From: Hyphomicrobiales bacterium
Lineage (GTDB): Bacteria; Pseudomonadota; Alphaproteobacteria; Rhizobiales; Rhizobiaceae
Length of the DNA stretch: 36,675 bases
Assembly (NCBI GenBank): GCA_011087605.1
Contig: JAALLE010000037.1
Location: 1-36,675 of the forward strand
Direction: 5' to 3'
Shown: piece after piece, positions 1 to 7,660 of the stretch
Layout: the number at the start of each line of letters is the position of its first letter
Position numbering within the stretch: position 1 is the stretch's first letter
Notes under the pieces: model-generated
The model's database searches: none
What the model was told of the DNA's origin: nothing
Seen by the model: the letters and a program-made list of their open reading frames with translations, nothing else
Made by a program: the position numbers and the translations under genes

Positions 1-55
1 ATCAAATTGTCGCACCTAATGGCAGCAGAAATAGGGTAGCTGAGTAGTTACCATT

Positions 56-934
56 ATGGCTGGCGCCGGTGGTGGTGCCGACCAGATTGCTCGTTTGCTA
101 CAAGGCCTTATTGAAAAAAAGGGCCTTAGTTCACGTCCGTTCATTCCGGTCAACAAGCCGGGCGGTTCCGGCGCTGAAGCACTGCGTTACATGCAGGATA
201 AGGCTGGCGATGATCACACCGTCATGATGACACTTAACAGCTTTTATACCACGCCGATTATCCAGGAAGGTCTCGGTGTTGACGTGACGAAGTTCACGCC
301 AATTGGTTTGATGGCGATGGATACGTTCCTGTTGTGGGTCCATAGCGACCGCAAGGACATCACCGATGTCAAAAGCTATGTAGCGGCTGTGAAAGGCTCC
401 GGACTCGACTGGAAAGTTGGTGGTACTGGGTCAGGTCAGGAAGACTCTGTTCTGACTGCGATGATGGAAAACCATTTTGGCTATGACGTAACCTACATTC
501 CGTTCCCGGGTGGTGGTACCGTGGCCAAGAACCTGATTGGTAAGCAGATCGACTCGACGGTGAATAACCCGGCCGAGCAAATGGAATTCTACAAAGCTGG
601 CAGTTCCAAGCCGTTGGTTCAGTTTACCGGTGAGCGCATGGCTGCTTTCCCGGATACGCCGACAGCCAAGGAGCTGGGTATCGACATCGAGTACTACATG
701 CAGCGCTCGGTTAATGGCCCTCCAGGCATGTCAGCTGATGCTGTGGAATTCTATACCGGATTGTTCCAGGAGCTGTTCAACAGCAAGGAATGGCAGGATT
801 TCTGCGTGTCAGACGGTTTGACCTGCGACAACATGATGAAAGGCGGGGATCTGGCCAGTTTCCACGCTGACAACATTGTTGCACACAAAGCTCTGATCGA
901 ATCGGTCGGCGCAAAAGCCATTACCGGCGAATAA
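56..934 (+). CDS. tctC: TctC-family tricarboxylate-type solute-binding protein, 5'-damaged
   Basis: Periplasmic substrate-binding component of a tripartite tricarboxylate transporter (TTT), which would hand an organic acid to the TctAB membrane pair encoded next. The glycine-rich GAGGGADQIARLL stretch, NKPGGSGAEAL, the LNSFYTTP segment and the pattern to the C-terminus match the TctC/Bug fold. The reading frame starts abruptly: TctC proteins are usually about 320 residues with a signal peptide, and here about 35-40 N-terminal residues and the signal peptide are missing. An in-frame TGA lies at 41-43 and no ribosome binding site precedes the ATG at 56. Another frame at 3-17 reads QIVAP, which is what should precede the glycine-rich loop, so the gene looks interrupted or misassembled near the window edge. 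Without a signal peptide this product could not reach the periplasm. The ligand cannot be read from sequence. Confidence 0.85.
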   Translation: MAGAGGGADQIARLLQGLIEKKGLSSRPFIPVNKPGGSGAEALRYMQDKAGDDHTVMMTLNSFYTTPIIQEGLGVDVTKFTPIGLMAMDTFLLWVHSDRKDITDVKSYVAAVKGSGLDWKVGGTGSGQEDSVLTAMMENHFGYDVTYIPFPGGGTVAKNLIGKQIDSTVNNPAEQMEFYKAGSSKPLVQFTGERMAAFPDTPTAKELGIDIEYYMQRSVNGPPGMSADAVEFYTGLFQELFNSKEWQDFCVSDGLTCDNMMKGGDLASFHADNIVAHKALIESVGAKAITGE

Positions 935-944
935 GCCAATAAAA

Positions 945-970
945 TCCGGGCCGGTTTAGACCGGCCCGGA
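945..970 (+). promoter_or_regulatory. Strong intergenic hairpin between tctC and tctB
   Basis: Perfect 11-bp inverted repeat (945-955 pairing with 960-970) with a 4-nt loop, GC-rich, starting 11 nt after the tctC stop. No T-run follows, so it is not a classical intrinsic terminator. Hairpins placed directly after the binding-protein gene of transport operons commonly protect the upstream mRNA from 3' decay or attenuate readthrough, giving more binding protein than membrane subunits. That role is inferred here. Confidence 0.6.
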
Positions 971-1080
971 CGCAAGACTTGCAACACAAATGTGACTATG
1001 CAGCCGAGCCCAAATGGTTCTGGCAAGGGCAAGCTCTGCCCAGATCGGTGCGAAACCGGTCGTGCTGGGAAGGATTTATT

Positions 1081-1608
1081 ATGACAATGCGAATGGCTGA
1101 ATTTTGGATGGGCATAGCCCTGCTTTGTGGCTCGCTTGGTCTGATGTGGAGCATTCATTCGGATGGACTGAGTATCGAGTGGATCGAGGGACGTGGCCCC
1201 GGGGCTGGTGTTTGGCCATTTTGGCTGTCTGCAGGAATGGCGCTGACTTGCCTGTGGACGCTGGTTCGCTGGTTTCGAAAAGCGACGTCGGAAAGTCGAG
1301 ACCTGACCCACTATATTGACCCCGACAGCATTGGATTGGTGGCGACTTCTTTCTTCTCGCTGACAGCTATGCTGATCCTGGTTGGAATTGTTGGCAGCTA
1401 TGTCTCGATTGCCCTGTTCCTTGGTTTTTACATGCGGGTCGTTGGCAAACACAGCTGGAAGATCGTCTGGTCTTTCGTGATTGGTGGGCCAATCTTTATC
1501 TATTTTCTATTTGAGTGGCAGCTGTCGAAATACCTGCCAAAAGGCTGGCCTATCTTTGAAGAAGCTTTCCTTTGGCTCGACAATTACCGGTGGGAGTACC
1601 TGATGTGA
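1081..1608 (+). CDS. tctB: TctB-family small membrane subunit of tripartite tricarboxylate transporter
   Basis: Small integral membrane component of the TTT transporter, working with TctA in the inner membrane. The ATG at 1081 gives 175 residues, and a good GGGAAGGA ribosome binding site lies at about 1067-1074. The frame is open further upstream to 979, but that extension is hydrophilic and lies in the hairpin-containing spacer, so I reject it. Four hydrophobic segments are visible: MAEFWMGIALLCGSLGLMW at the N-terminus, WPFWLSAGMALTCLWTLV, the SLTAMLILVGIVGSYVSIAL region and WSFVIGGPIFIYFLF. This is the usual TctB layout. The stop is 21 nt before the tctA start, so the two are co-transcribed. 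Confidence 0.9.
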   Translation: MTMRMAEFWMGIALLCGSLGLMWSIHSDGLSIEWIEGRGPGAGVWPFWLSAGMALTCLWTLVRWFRKATSESRDLTHYIDPDSIGLVATSFFSLTAMLILVGIVGSYVSIALFLGFYMRVVGKHSWKIVWSFVIGGPIFIYFLFEWQLSKYLPKGWPIFEEAFLWLDNYRWEYLM

Positions 1609-1629
1609 TTGGGGCTAAGGAGTAGTCTA

Positions 1630-3153
1630 ATGGGTGATGTATTTACACTTTTGGCAAGTGGGCTTGCGCAGAGTTTCGAACCGCTGAACCTGTTCATGAT
1701 CGTGGTTGGCTGCCTTGCTGGTCTGTTCATCGGCGCAATGCCTGGCCTGGGTTCTGTTAACGGCGTGGCGATATTGCTGCCGGTGACATTTCTGGTGCCA
1801 CCAACCGCAGCGATAATCTTCTTGGCAGCGCTTTATTACGGGGCCATGTATGGCGGGGCGATCAGTTCCATTACGCTGGGTATTCCCGGTGCCTCAACTG
1901 CCGTGGCGACAGTATTTGATGGACGGCCCATGGCGCGATCGGGTCGGGCCGATCAGGCGCTGACGGCGGCGGCGATCGCCTCGTTTATCGGCGGAACAAT
2001 TTCCGTCATTCTATTTACGCTGTTTGCTCCACCTTTGGCAGTGTTTGCACTGAAATTCGGGCCCCAAGAAGAATTCGCGTTGATGGTGCTGGCCTTTGCA
2101 ACGTTTATCGGGCTGGGTGGAGACGACATTCCCAAGACAATCTTCATGATTTTGCTGGGTCTGGTCATGGCCTCTGTCGGGTTTGATATTATCACCGGAC
2201 AACCAAGACTCGTATTCTTTGACATGGTCGAATTGCAGCGGGGGATTGGTTTCCTGGTGCTGGCGATTGGCATCTACGGCATTGGTGAAATGCTCTGGAC
2301 GCTGGAAACGACGAAAGGCAAGGTTGAGATACATGCGGTCAAAACCACATGGTCGCGGTTTAAGCAAAACCTGGGCAAGTTGAAAGAATATTTGCCGACG
2401 ACAACTCTTGGATCGATTATCGGGTTTTTTGTAGGCACTTTGCCGGCGGCTGGGGCTACTCCTGCGTCGCTGATGTCATACGGTTTGGCGAAAACTTTTT
2501 CCAAGGATCCAGAAAGCTTTGGCAAAGGAAATGTCTCGGGTGTAGCGGCTCCTGAAGCTGCCAACAATGAGGCCTCGACCGGATCGATGCTGCCGATGAT
2601 TACCTTGGGTATTCCGGGCTCGCCAACCACTGCAATCCTGTTGGGAGGCATGATCATCTGGGGCTTGCGCCCCGGACCGCTATTGTTCACTGAAAAGCCG
2701 GATTTTGTCTGGGGTCTGATCGGATCAATGTATGTGGCGAATTTTGTCACAGTGATCCTGAATCTTGCGTTGATCCCGGTATTTGTCCGGGTTCTGGCAA
2801 TGCCGTTCACCATGCTGACACCAATCATCTTCGTGTTGTGTTTTGTTGGTGTTTTCTCGACCACAGACCGGATGTTCGATGTGTGGTTGATGATGGTCCT
2901 GGGGGCTGGCGGATATCTGTTGCGCAAGCTGAACTATCCGGTGGCGCCTGCCGTGCTTGCTATTGTGCTGGGTCCTTTGGCAGAGCGATCGCTGCGGCAA
3001 TCGCTGATATCAAGTCGGGGAGACGTGATGACGTTTTTTGAGCGCCCGATCTCACTTACCTGTATGTTAATTGCCCTCGCGCTCATCATTTACCCGGTCT
3101 ATTTGGGTTTCCGTCGCAAACGTGCACGGGCCAGCTATGGTGATGAGGGGTAA
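1630..3153 (+). CDS. tctA: TctA-family large membrane subunit of tripartite tricarboxylate transporter
   Basis: Large permease subunit of the TTT system, an ion-coupled secondary transporter for carboxylates, with around a dozen hydrophobic segments. Two repeated signature regions are visible: IGAMPGLG followed by GAMYGGAISSITLGIPG near the N-terminus, and GTLPAAGATPASL followed by EAANNEASTGSMLPMITLGI in the second half. I start it at the ATG at 1630 (507 residues), which has AAGGAG at 1617-1622 seven nucleotides upstream; the TTG at 1609 is the first possible start but has no such site. The length matches the family (about 500). The stop codon at 3151-3153 overlaps the start of another AAGGAG motif that may serve the next gene. 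Confidence 0.95.
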   Translation: MGDVFTLLASGLAQSFEPLNLFMIVVGCLAGLFIGAMPGLGSVNGVAILLPVTFLVPPTAAIIFLAALYYGAMYGGAISSITLGIPGASTAVATVFDGRPMARSGRADQALTAAAIASFIGGTISVILFTLFAPPLAVFALKFGPQEEFALMVLAFATFIGLGGDDIPKTIFMILLGLVMASVGFDIITGQPRLVFFDMVELQRGIGFLVLAIGIYGIGEMLWTLETTKGKVEIHAVKTTWSRFKQNLGKLKEYLPTTTLGSIIGFFVGTLPAAGATPASLMSYGLAKTFSKDPESFGKGNVSGVAAPEAANNEASTGSMLPMITLGIPGSPTTAILLGGMIIWGLRPGPLLFTEKPDFVWGLIGSMYVANFVTVILNLALIPVFVRVLAMPFTMLTPIIFVLCFVGVFSTTDRMFDVWLMMVLGAGGYLLRKLNYPVAPAVLAIVLGPLAERSLRQSLISSRGDVMTFFERPISLTCMLIALALIIYPVYLGFRRKRARASYGDEG

Positions 3154-3231
3154 GGAGTTTCGACAATCGGCGACAGATCAACTGAAGAAGGACCCTGGTG
3201 CCCGGGGCTGAATTCCAGCATTCCCCGTGAT

Positions 3232-4938
3232 GTGCTGCCGCAGTCGACGATGTTTCGCACTGAAAACGTTGAAACAGATTTTGAAACTGCCCATGAACTC
3301 AGTGACTTCAGCGGACTGTCTCCCTTCGATCTCGTGGTTTTTCGACCGGAACGACTGATTGTCCACGGCCTGCTGATTCGGGTGACGATTACCCTTTCTG
3401 TTCCCGATGGTCCGGATTATGAGGAGTTGGGCATCAATCTGCGCAGTATGGTCGCTCGCCTTTATGAGGGATATGTCGAGCCGGAACTGGACGGTCTTCG
3501 GGTGATATTCGAGACAGTGCGCGCAGATGCGAGGGAAGAAATTCAACGGCAATTGTCGCTATTGCACCGGTCAGGGACCAAATCGTCACGCCCATCCAAA
3601 CAAGGCATTGTTGGTCGGATCTTTGCAGGAATTGCTGGGGCAAAGCCGGACAAGGCCCTCACTTTTGAGCAACGCCTGGCGGCGATGGGAAGCGATGTTC
3701 AGCATTCTGAAACAGAGTTTGAAAAGATATGCCGTAAATCTCTGTTGATAGTGGTCAACAGCATTATCGGCCATCGAGGGCGGTTGGTTGGGGATGACGC
3801 GACCATTGTGCAAATGGCTACGGGACTGGTGCTGAATGACTGGGCAAGCTTAAAACTCGGAGAAGCAGTCGCACCACTATTTGAACTAGGAGCACGGGCC
3901 GAGGGCTATCGTTTTCTGCCAAGTCAGGAAAAGCCATTCATCATGAATGTAAAAGGTGCATCGGCTGCTGGAAAAAGCACCATCAGACCCAAACAAAGAG
4001 CTTTGGCCGAACGGCTGGGTATTGCCTGGGAGGATTTTGCACTGGTCAGTCCCGACTACTGGCGCAAATATTTGCTGGACTATGAATCTTTGGGCGAACA
4101 TCACAAGTATGGGGCCATGCTAACGGGGCATGAACTGGCGCTGATAGACCGCAAACTTGATCGTCAGATGGCACGGCGTGCGGAAGCCGGAACGATTCCG
4201 CATTTGCTGATTGATCGTTTTCGTTTTGATAGTTTCAGTGTTGGAGACGACCAGTCCAGTCAGTTGTTGACCCGATTTGGCGATACGGTTTTCATGTTTT
4301 ACGTTATCACACCACCGGAAGCGACGGTGGAACGTGCCTATCATCGTGGGTTATCCACGGGGCGTTATAAAGCGGTCGATGATCTGCTGGACCACAATAT
4401 TGAAGCCTATACCGGCATGCCGGCGCTGTTTCTTTCATGGGCTTCATCGGCGAAAAAAGTTCACCATGAATTTCTTGATAACAGTGTAAAGCAGGGCGAA
4501 TTGCCCAGAACAGTTGCCTTTGGCTGGAACGATGGCTTGACGATCCTCGACGTTTCAAAACTACTCGATATTGAACGTTACAAGAAAATCGATGTTGAAG
4601 CGGCTGGTCCCGAACAGGTATATCTGGAGACTGCAGAACAGGCGGAGGACAATCTTCAGTTCCTGCTGCAATGTGCCCGTTCAATGCCTGAACTGCGTTT
4701 CGCAGATCAGCAGTCCGGACGGCTATACGGAGTGATGACAGATGGCGAGTGGGTCATGAGAGATGCGGACTATGTTCGCAGTGCGGAATTTGATGATGAT
4801 ATTCTTGCTGGTTTGAAAGCATTGGGCTGGCAGGCTAGCAATCTTGGCAATATACCGGATCCAGCTGACCACCTTCACCCGGGCGCATCAGACTGCAGCA
4901 CTTTGGGGAGTTGGGGTACCATTGCGGATACAACTTGA
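3232..4938 (+). CDS. P-loop kinase protein, zeta-toxin-like domain
   Basis: Large cytoplasmic protein of unknown role. The clear feature is a Walker A loop, GASAAGKST, at about residues 242-250. It is followed by SPDYWR and YGAMLTGHE elements and by LIDRFRF, the order seen in zeta-toxin/PezT-like and related nucleoside-kinase P-loop domains (about 240-430). Residues 1-230 form an unrecognised N-terminal region, and 460-568 an acidic C-terminal region. The GTG at 3232 is the first canonical start, but the frame is open back to the tctA stop and an AAGGAG at 3152-3157 lies well upstream of it, so the true N-terminus may be longer. No small antitoxin-like partner is adjacent, and at 568 residues this is much larger than free zeta toxins, so a toxin role is not supported. 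It follows tctA on the same strand and may be read through from it. Confidence 0.7.
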   Translation: MLPQSTMFRTENVETDFETAHELSDFSGLSPFDLVVFRPERLIVHGLLIRVTITLSVPDGPDYEELGINLRSMVARLYEGYVEPELDGLRVIFETVRADAREEIQRQLSLLHRSGTKSSRPSKQGIVGRIFAGIAGAKPDKALTFEQRLAAMGSDVQHSETEFEKICRKSLLIVVNSIIGHRGRLVGDDATIVQMATGLVLNDWASLKLGEAVAPLFELGARAEGYRFLPSQEKPFIMNVKGASAAGKSTIRPKQRALAERLGIAWEDFALVSPDYWRKYLLDYESLGEHHKYGAMLTGHELALIDRKLDRQMARRAEAGTIPHLLIDRFRFDSFSVGDDQSSQLLTRFGDTVFMFYVITPPEATVERAYHRGLSTGRYKAVDDLLDHNIEAYTGMPALFLSWASSAKKVHHEFLDNSVKQGELPRTVAFGWNDGLTILDVSKLLDIERYKKIDVEAAGPEQVYLETAEQAEDNLQFLLQCARSMPELRFADQQSGRLYGVMTDGEWVMRDADYVRSAEFDDDILAGLKALGWQASNLGNIPDPADHLHPGASDCSTLGSWGTIADTT

Positions 4939-5042
4939 ACCATCCTTGAATTGTTGCGCGCCGCAAGGTTTGGATTGACCCACATCAACGCCCGGATGCA
5001 GGATTGCAGACATTGTGGCGGCGGATTTCGGAGACCAATTTA

Positions 5043-5816
5043 ATGGCACTCATCGTCAATCATCCAGATTTGTGGAAAGCCGCGCTACCCAAACCTGACC
5101 GTCAGGCAAACAAATATCATCGCGGCTTTGTCGGCATATATGCTGCTCCCCTACTGACCGGAGCAACAAGATTAGCAGCCACTGCCTGCAACCGCATCGG
5201 TGCGGGTTTGGTTAGCGTTGTGGCGCCATCCAACGGCGATATATATCGATGCTGCCTTCCTGCCGATATTATGGTTCAATCGCAGAGTCTGACCAAAATG
5301 GATATCGGGCTGGGCGGCAGCGGTGGTATTACCCAACAACATCACGATGAACTGTTGGCGGCAAAAAAATTGAAAGCGCGGATTTTTGACGCTGATGGGT
5401 TGCCGGCGCAGAATCAGTTTGCACAGCTTGATGGGAACTGCATCCTAACGCCGCATTTTGGTGAGTTTGAACGTATATTCGGGGCCATTGAAGCCGATCA
5501 CGTAATCGCTGCGCAGCGTGCTGCTGAAGCTTGCGGGGCGATTATTGTCTTGAAATCTGCCGATACGATCATTGCAAGCCCGGATGGTCAGATTGCCTGC
5601 AACAGCCATGCCAGTCCCTATCTGGCCAAGGCGGGAACCGGCGATGTTTTGGCTGGTTTGATTGCCGGTCTGGTGGCGCAGAACATGCCACACTTTCACG
5701 CCTGTTGTGCGGCAACATGGATCCATGGCGAAGCCGCTATTCGCTTTGGTCCCGGACTTGTTGCCAGCGATATTTCAGATATGGTCCCCGGAATCTTGAC
5801 AGACCTGCTGGCCTGA
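5043..5816 (+). CDS. nnrD: ADP/ATP-dependent NAD(P)H-hydrate dehydratase, stand-alone domain
   Basis: Ribokinase-fold enzyme that repairs hydrated NAD(P)H in the cytoplasm, dehydrating it with a nucleoside phosphate. Family marks visible: NKYHRG near residue 20, GATRLAATACNRIGAGLV, FDADGL, LTPHFGEF, LKSADTIIA and AGTGDVLAGL (the C-terminal nucleotide/anion loop). I choose the ATG at 5043 (257 residues), with GGAGA eight nucleotides upstream. Most bacterial Nnr proteins are fusions of about 480-500 residues with an N-terminal NnrE epimerase domain; that domain is absent here and not encoded nearby. The usual GPGLG-like loop reads GLGGSGG and the KGxDT motif has Ser for Gly, so it is a divergent member. 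Its 3' end is 9 nt from the convergent usp operon. Confidence 0.85.
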   Translation: MALIVNHPDLWKAALPKPDRQANKYHRGFVGIYAAPLLTGATRLAATACNRIGAGLVSVVAPSNGDIYRCCLPADIMVQSQSLTKMDIGLGGSGGITQQHHDELLAAKKLKARIFDADGLPAQNQFAQLDGNCILTPHFGEFERIFGAIEADHVIAAQRAAEACGAIIVLKSADTIIASPDGQIACNSHASPYLAKAGTGDVLAGLIAGLVAQNMPHFHACCAATWIHGEAAIRFGPGLVASDISDMVPGILTDLLA

Positions 5817-5825
5817 AGTGTGGGA

Positions 5826-6650
5826 TCAATGGGCCATCAGCACGGGCAATTGAGCTTTTTGCAAAATGTCCCGCGTCGTGCCACCGAGTAGCCATTCGCG
5901 CAGTCGGGAATGACCATAGGCACCCATGACCAGAAGATCTGCATTGATGTCGACGGCACGTTCCAGCAAAACGTCTGCAACCTCGCGACGTCCACCTGGG
6001 AGTCGATCAACAGTCACCTTGAGCCCCTGACGCGACAAATAGGTTGCAAGATCATCACCGGGGTTTGGGCCATGGGTATATTCGTCAGGATCAACCAGCA
6101 CCACATGGGCTTCGGCTTCGCCTTCAATCCAGCGCAGACTTTGATGTACCGCCTTGGCAGCTTGCGGTTCACCGTTCCAGGCAATCATGATGGTGCTAAC
6201 AGTTGGAAGAGTTTCAGCGTCGGGTCCTAGAACAAGAATTGGCGTTCCGGTTTCCAACAGCGCGCCGTTGAAAGCGCGGGTTGTCAGATCACTTTTCAGA
6301 ACGCTCTGGTTTGCAAACAACGTGGCATCGCAAAACATTGCATGGTGCAGGAATGTCTGCTCAATCAGCGCTGGATCCCGGCACTCCAGAGTGATGGTTG
6401 CTGACACATCTTCGGCAGCCACCAAAGCCTCTATTTCCGTTACCCTTGCTTTTCCGGCCTCGATCATCTCGCTGTTGGTTTCGCTGTAGTAAAAGTCCGG
6501 CACCCCAGGAGCCGCCGTCATTGGCACAATGCGGACAACCCCGAGCACGACAACATTGAGATGTGCCCCCGCATGTCGGGCAATACTGATCAATTGCTTG
6601 AGGTCGCCAAGGTCCCCGTCAACTTCATGGATGGCAAGCAGAGTTTTCAT
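5826..6650 (-). CDS. Tandem-domain universal stress protein (UspA family), distal gene
   Basis: Cytoplasmic protein with two UspA-like alpha/beta domains (about residues 1-140 and 145-274). The ATP-binding signature G-x2-G-x9-G-G-T is visible near the C-terminus in GAYGHSRLREWLLGGTTRD. Usp proteins of this size support survival under starvation, oxygen limitation or oxidative stress; the exact job is not known from sequence. It starts 31 nt downstream of the end of another two-domain usp gene on the same strand, with no room for an independent strong promoter, so the two form an operon. The likely control is the FNR-like box upstream of the first gene. Confidence 0.92.
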   Translation of the reverse strand: MKTLLAIHEVDGDLGDLKQLISIARHAGAHLNVVVLGVVRIVPMTAAPGVPDFYYSETNSEMIEAGKARVTEIEALVAAEDVSATITLECRDPALIEQTFLHHAMFCDATLFANQSVLKSDLTTRAFNGALLETGTPILVLGPDAETLPTVSTIMIAWNGEPQAAKAVHQSLRWIEGEAEAHVVLVDPDEYTHGPNPGDDLATYLSRQGLKVTVDRLPGGRREVADVLLERAVDINADLLVMGAYGHSRLREWLLGGTTRDILQKAQLPVLMAH

Positions 6651-6681
6651 GATCGATCTCCCGTTAGTAGTGAAGTTTGCA

Positions 6682-7524
6682 CTAGTTGGAAAACAGGACC
6701 GGTACAGTCATGTGGTCCAGTAATCCGGTGGTTGTTGCACCGATGACAAAATCATAGAAACGCGAATGGCCAAATGCACCGGTGACAATCATGTCTGCAC
6801 CGCGGTCAAACGCCTCATTCAGCAGGGCATCGGAGATTGCAATCTTGGTGTTTTGCCAATGGGCAACTGACGCCTCGATATCATGGCGGTCGAGTAAGCC
6901 GGCTACGGCGTGCGCGGTGGTTTCCAGATAAGCTGCGTCCTTGTCGGTATGGGAAACCCAAAGAATGGTTGCTTTGCCGCCACCCACCAGAAGCGGCACT
7001 GCATCGTGCAGGGCGCGACTGGCTTCGCGGGTTGCGCTCCATCCGATCAGGGCATGTTTTCCGATGGAATCAAATTCTCCAACGGAAGGGATTACGAGTA
7101 CTGGACGCCCGGATTGCTTTATCACTGTTTCCTGCGCATCACGCTGGTCGGCTCGATCAGAATCCGGATCCGGCTGACCCATGACCACAAGGTCGGCACA
7201 CAATGCATGTTCAGCCATCCGGTCAGCGGCATGTGCAGACCCGGCTTTGACCAGACGCCATTCGGATATAAAGTCTTCACCCGCAGTGTATTTATCAAAT
7301 ACTGCCTTGATCTCGGCCGCCTGTTTGGCCTGCTCATTGTCAAAGGAATCCACCGCCTGTCGTGGCAGGTCGACAACAATTCCCGGATAGACTTCAATTG
7401 ACTGCAGCGTGTGCAATCCAATCAGATGAGCGTTGGACTTGCGTGCCAGCAAGCGGGCCGCTTTCATCAATCGTTCGGCATTGGTTGGCGTGGTCAGACA
7501 TACCAGAATGGTTTTGTAATTCAT
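6682..7524 (-). CDS. Tandem-domain universal stress protein (UspA family), promoter-proximal gene
   Basis: Two-domain UspA-family protein of 280 residues beginning MNYKTILVCL, the normal first strand of the fold. I use the ATG at 7524; a GTG four codons upstream (7536) is possible. The nucleotide-binding pattern is present at the end of the second domain (GAFGHSRFYDFVIGATTT). The first domain lacks a clear glycine signature (VVMGQPDPDSD instead), as is common in tandem Usp proteins where only one half binds ATP. It is the first gene of a two-usp operon. About 104-117 nt upstream sits a TTGAG-N4-ATCAA box with a TAGAAT -10-like element spaced as in class II FNR-activated promoters. Confidence 0.92.
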   Translation of the reverse strand: MNYKTILVCLTTPTNAERLMKAARLLARKSNAHLIGLHTLQSIEVYPGIVVDLPRQAVDSFDNEQAKQAAEIKAVFDKYTAGEDFISEWRLVKAGSAHAADRMAEHALCADLVVMGQPDPDSDRADQRDAQETVIKQSGRPVLVIPSVGEFDSIGKHALIGWSATREASRALHDAVPLLVGGGKATILWVSHTDKDAAYLETTAHAVAGLLDRHDIEASVAHWQNTKIAISDALLNEAFDRGADMIVTGAFGHSRFYDFVIGATTTGLLDHMTVPVLFSN

Positions 7525-7600
7525 CAGCAGGGTCACTCTTCTTGTTTATGACAGATGCATTTTCCGCTGGCGGAGCAATTGCGGTATTCGTCATGATCTC

Positions 7601-7641
7601 ATTCTAGGGTGATCAGAAATATCTGAATTGAGATGGATCAA
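7601..7641 (-). promoter_or_regulatory. Candidate FNR/FixK-activated promoter of the usp operon
   Basis: On the minus strand an FNR/FixK-type palindrome TTGAT-N4-CTCAA occupies 7628-7641 (it reads TTGAG-ATGG-ATCAA on plus; one base off the TTGAT-N4-ATCAA consensus). A -10-like TAGAAT lies at 7601-7606 on the minus strand, about 31 bp from box centre to -10 centre. That is what a class II site centred at -41.5 requires. A small perfect palindrome, TCAGA-AATA-TCTGA (7613-7626), lies between them. The predicted transcript start is near 7593, about 70 nt before the usp start codon. Confidence 0.65.
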
Positions 7642-7660
7642 ACAAAAACAGGTTTTCGTT

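Noticed and set aside
979-1080. 34-codon N-terminal extension of tctB
   Set aside because: It overlaps the spacer just after the hairpin, is hydrophilic and lacks family similarity; the ATG at 1081 has a strong ribosome binding site.
3232-4938. Toxin-antitoxin system based on the zeta-like domain
   Set aside because: No small antitoxin gene is adjacent and the protein is far larger than zeta toxins; only a domain-level resemblance is supported.
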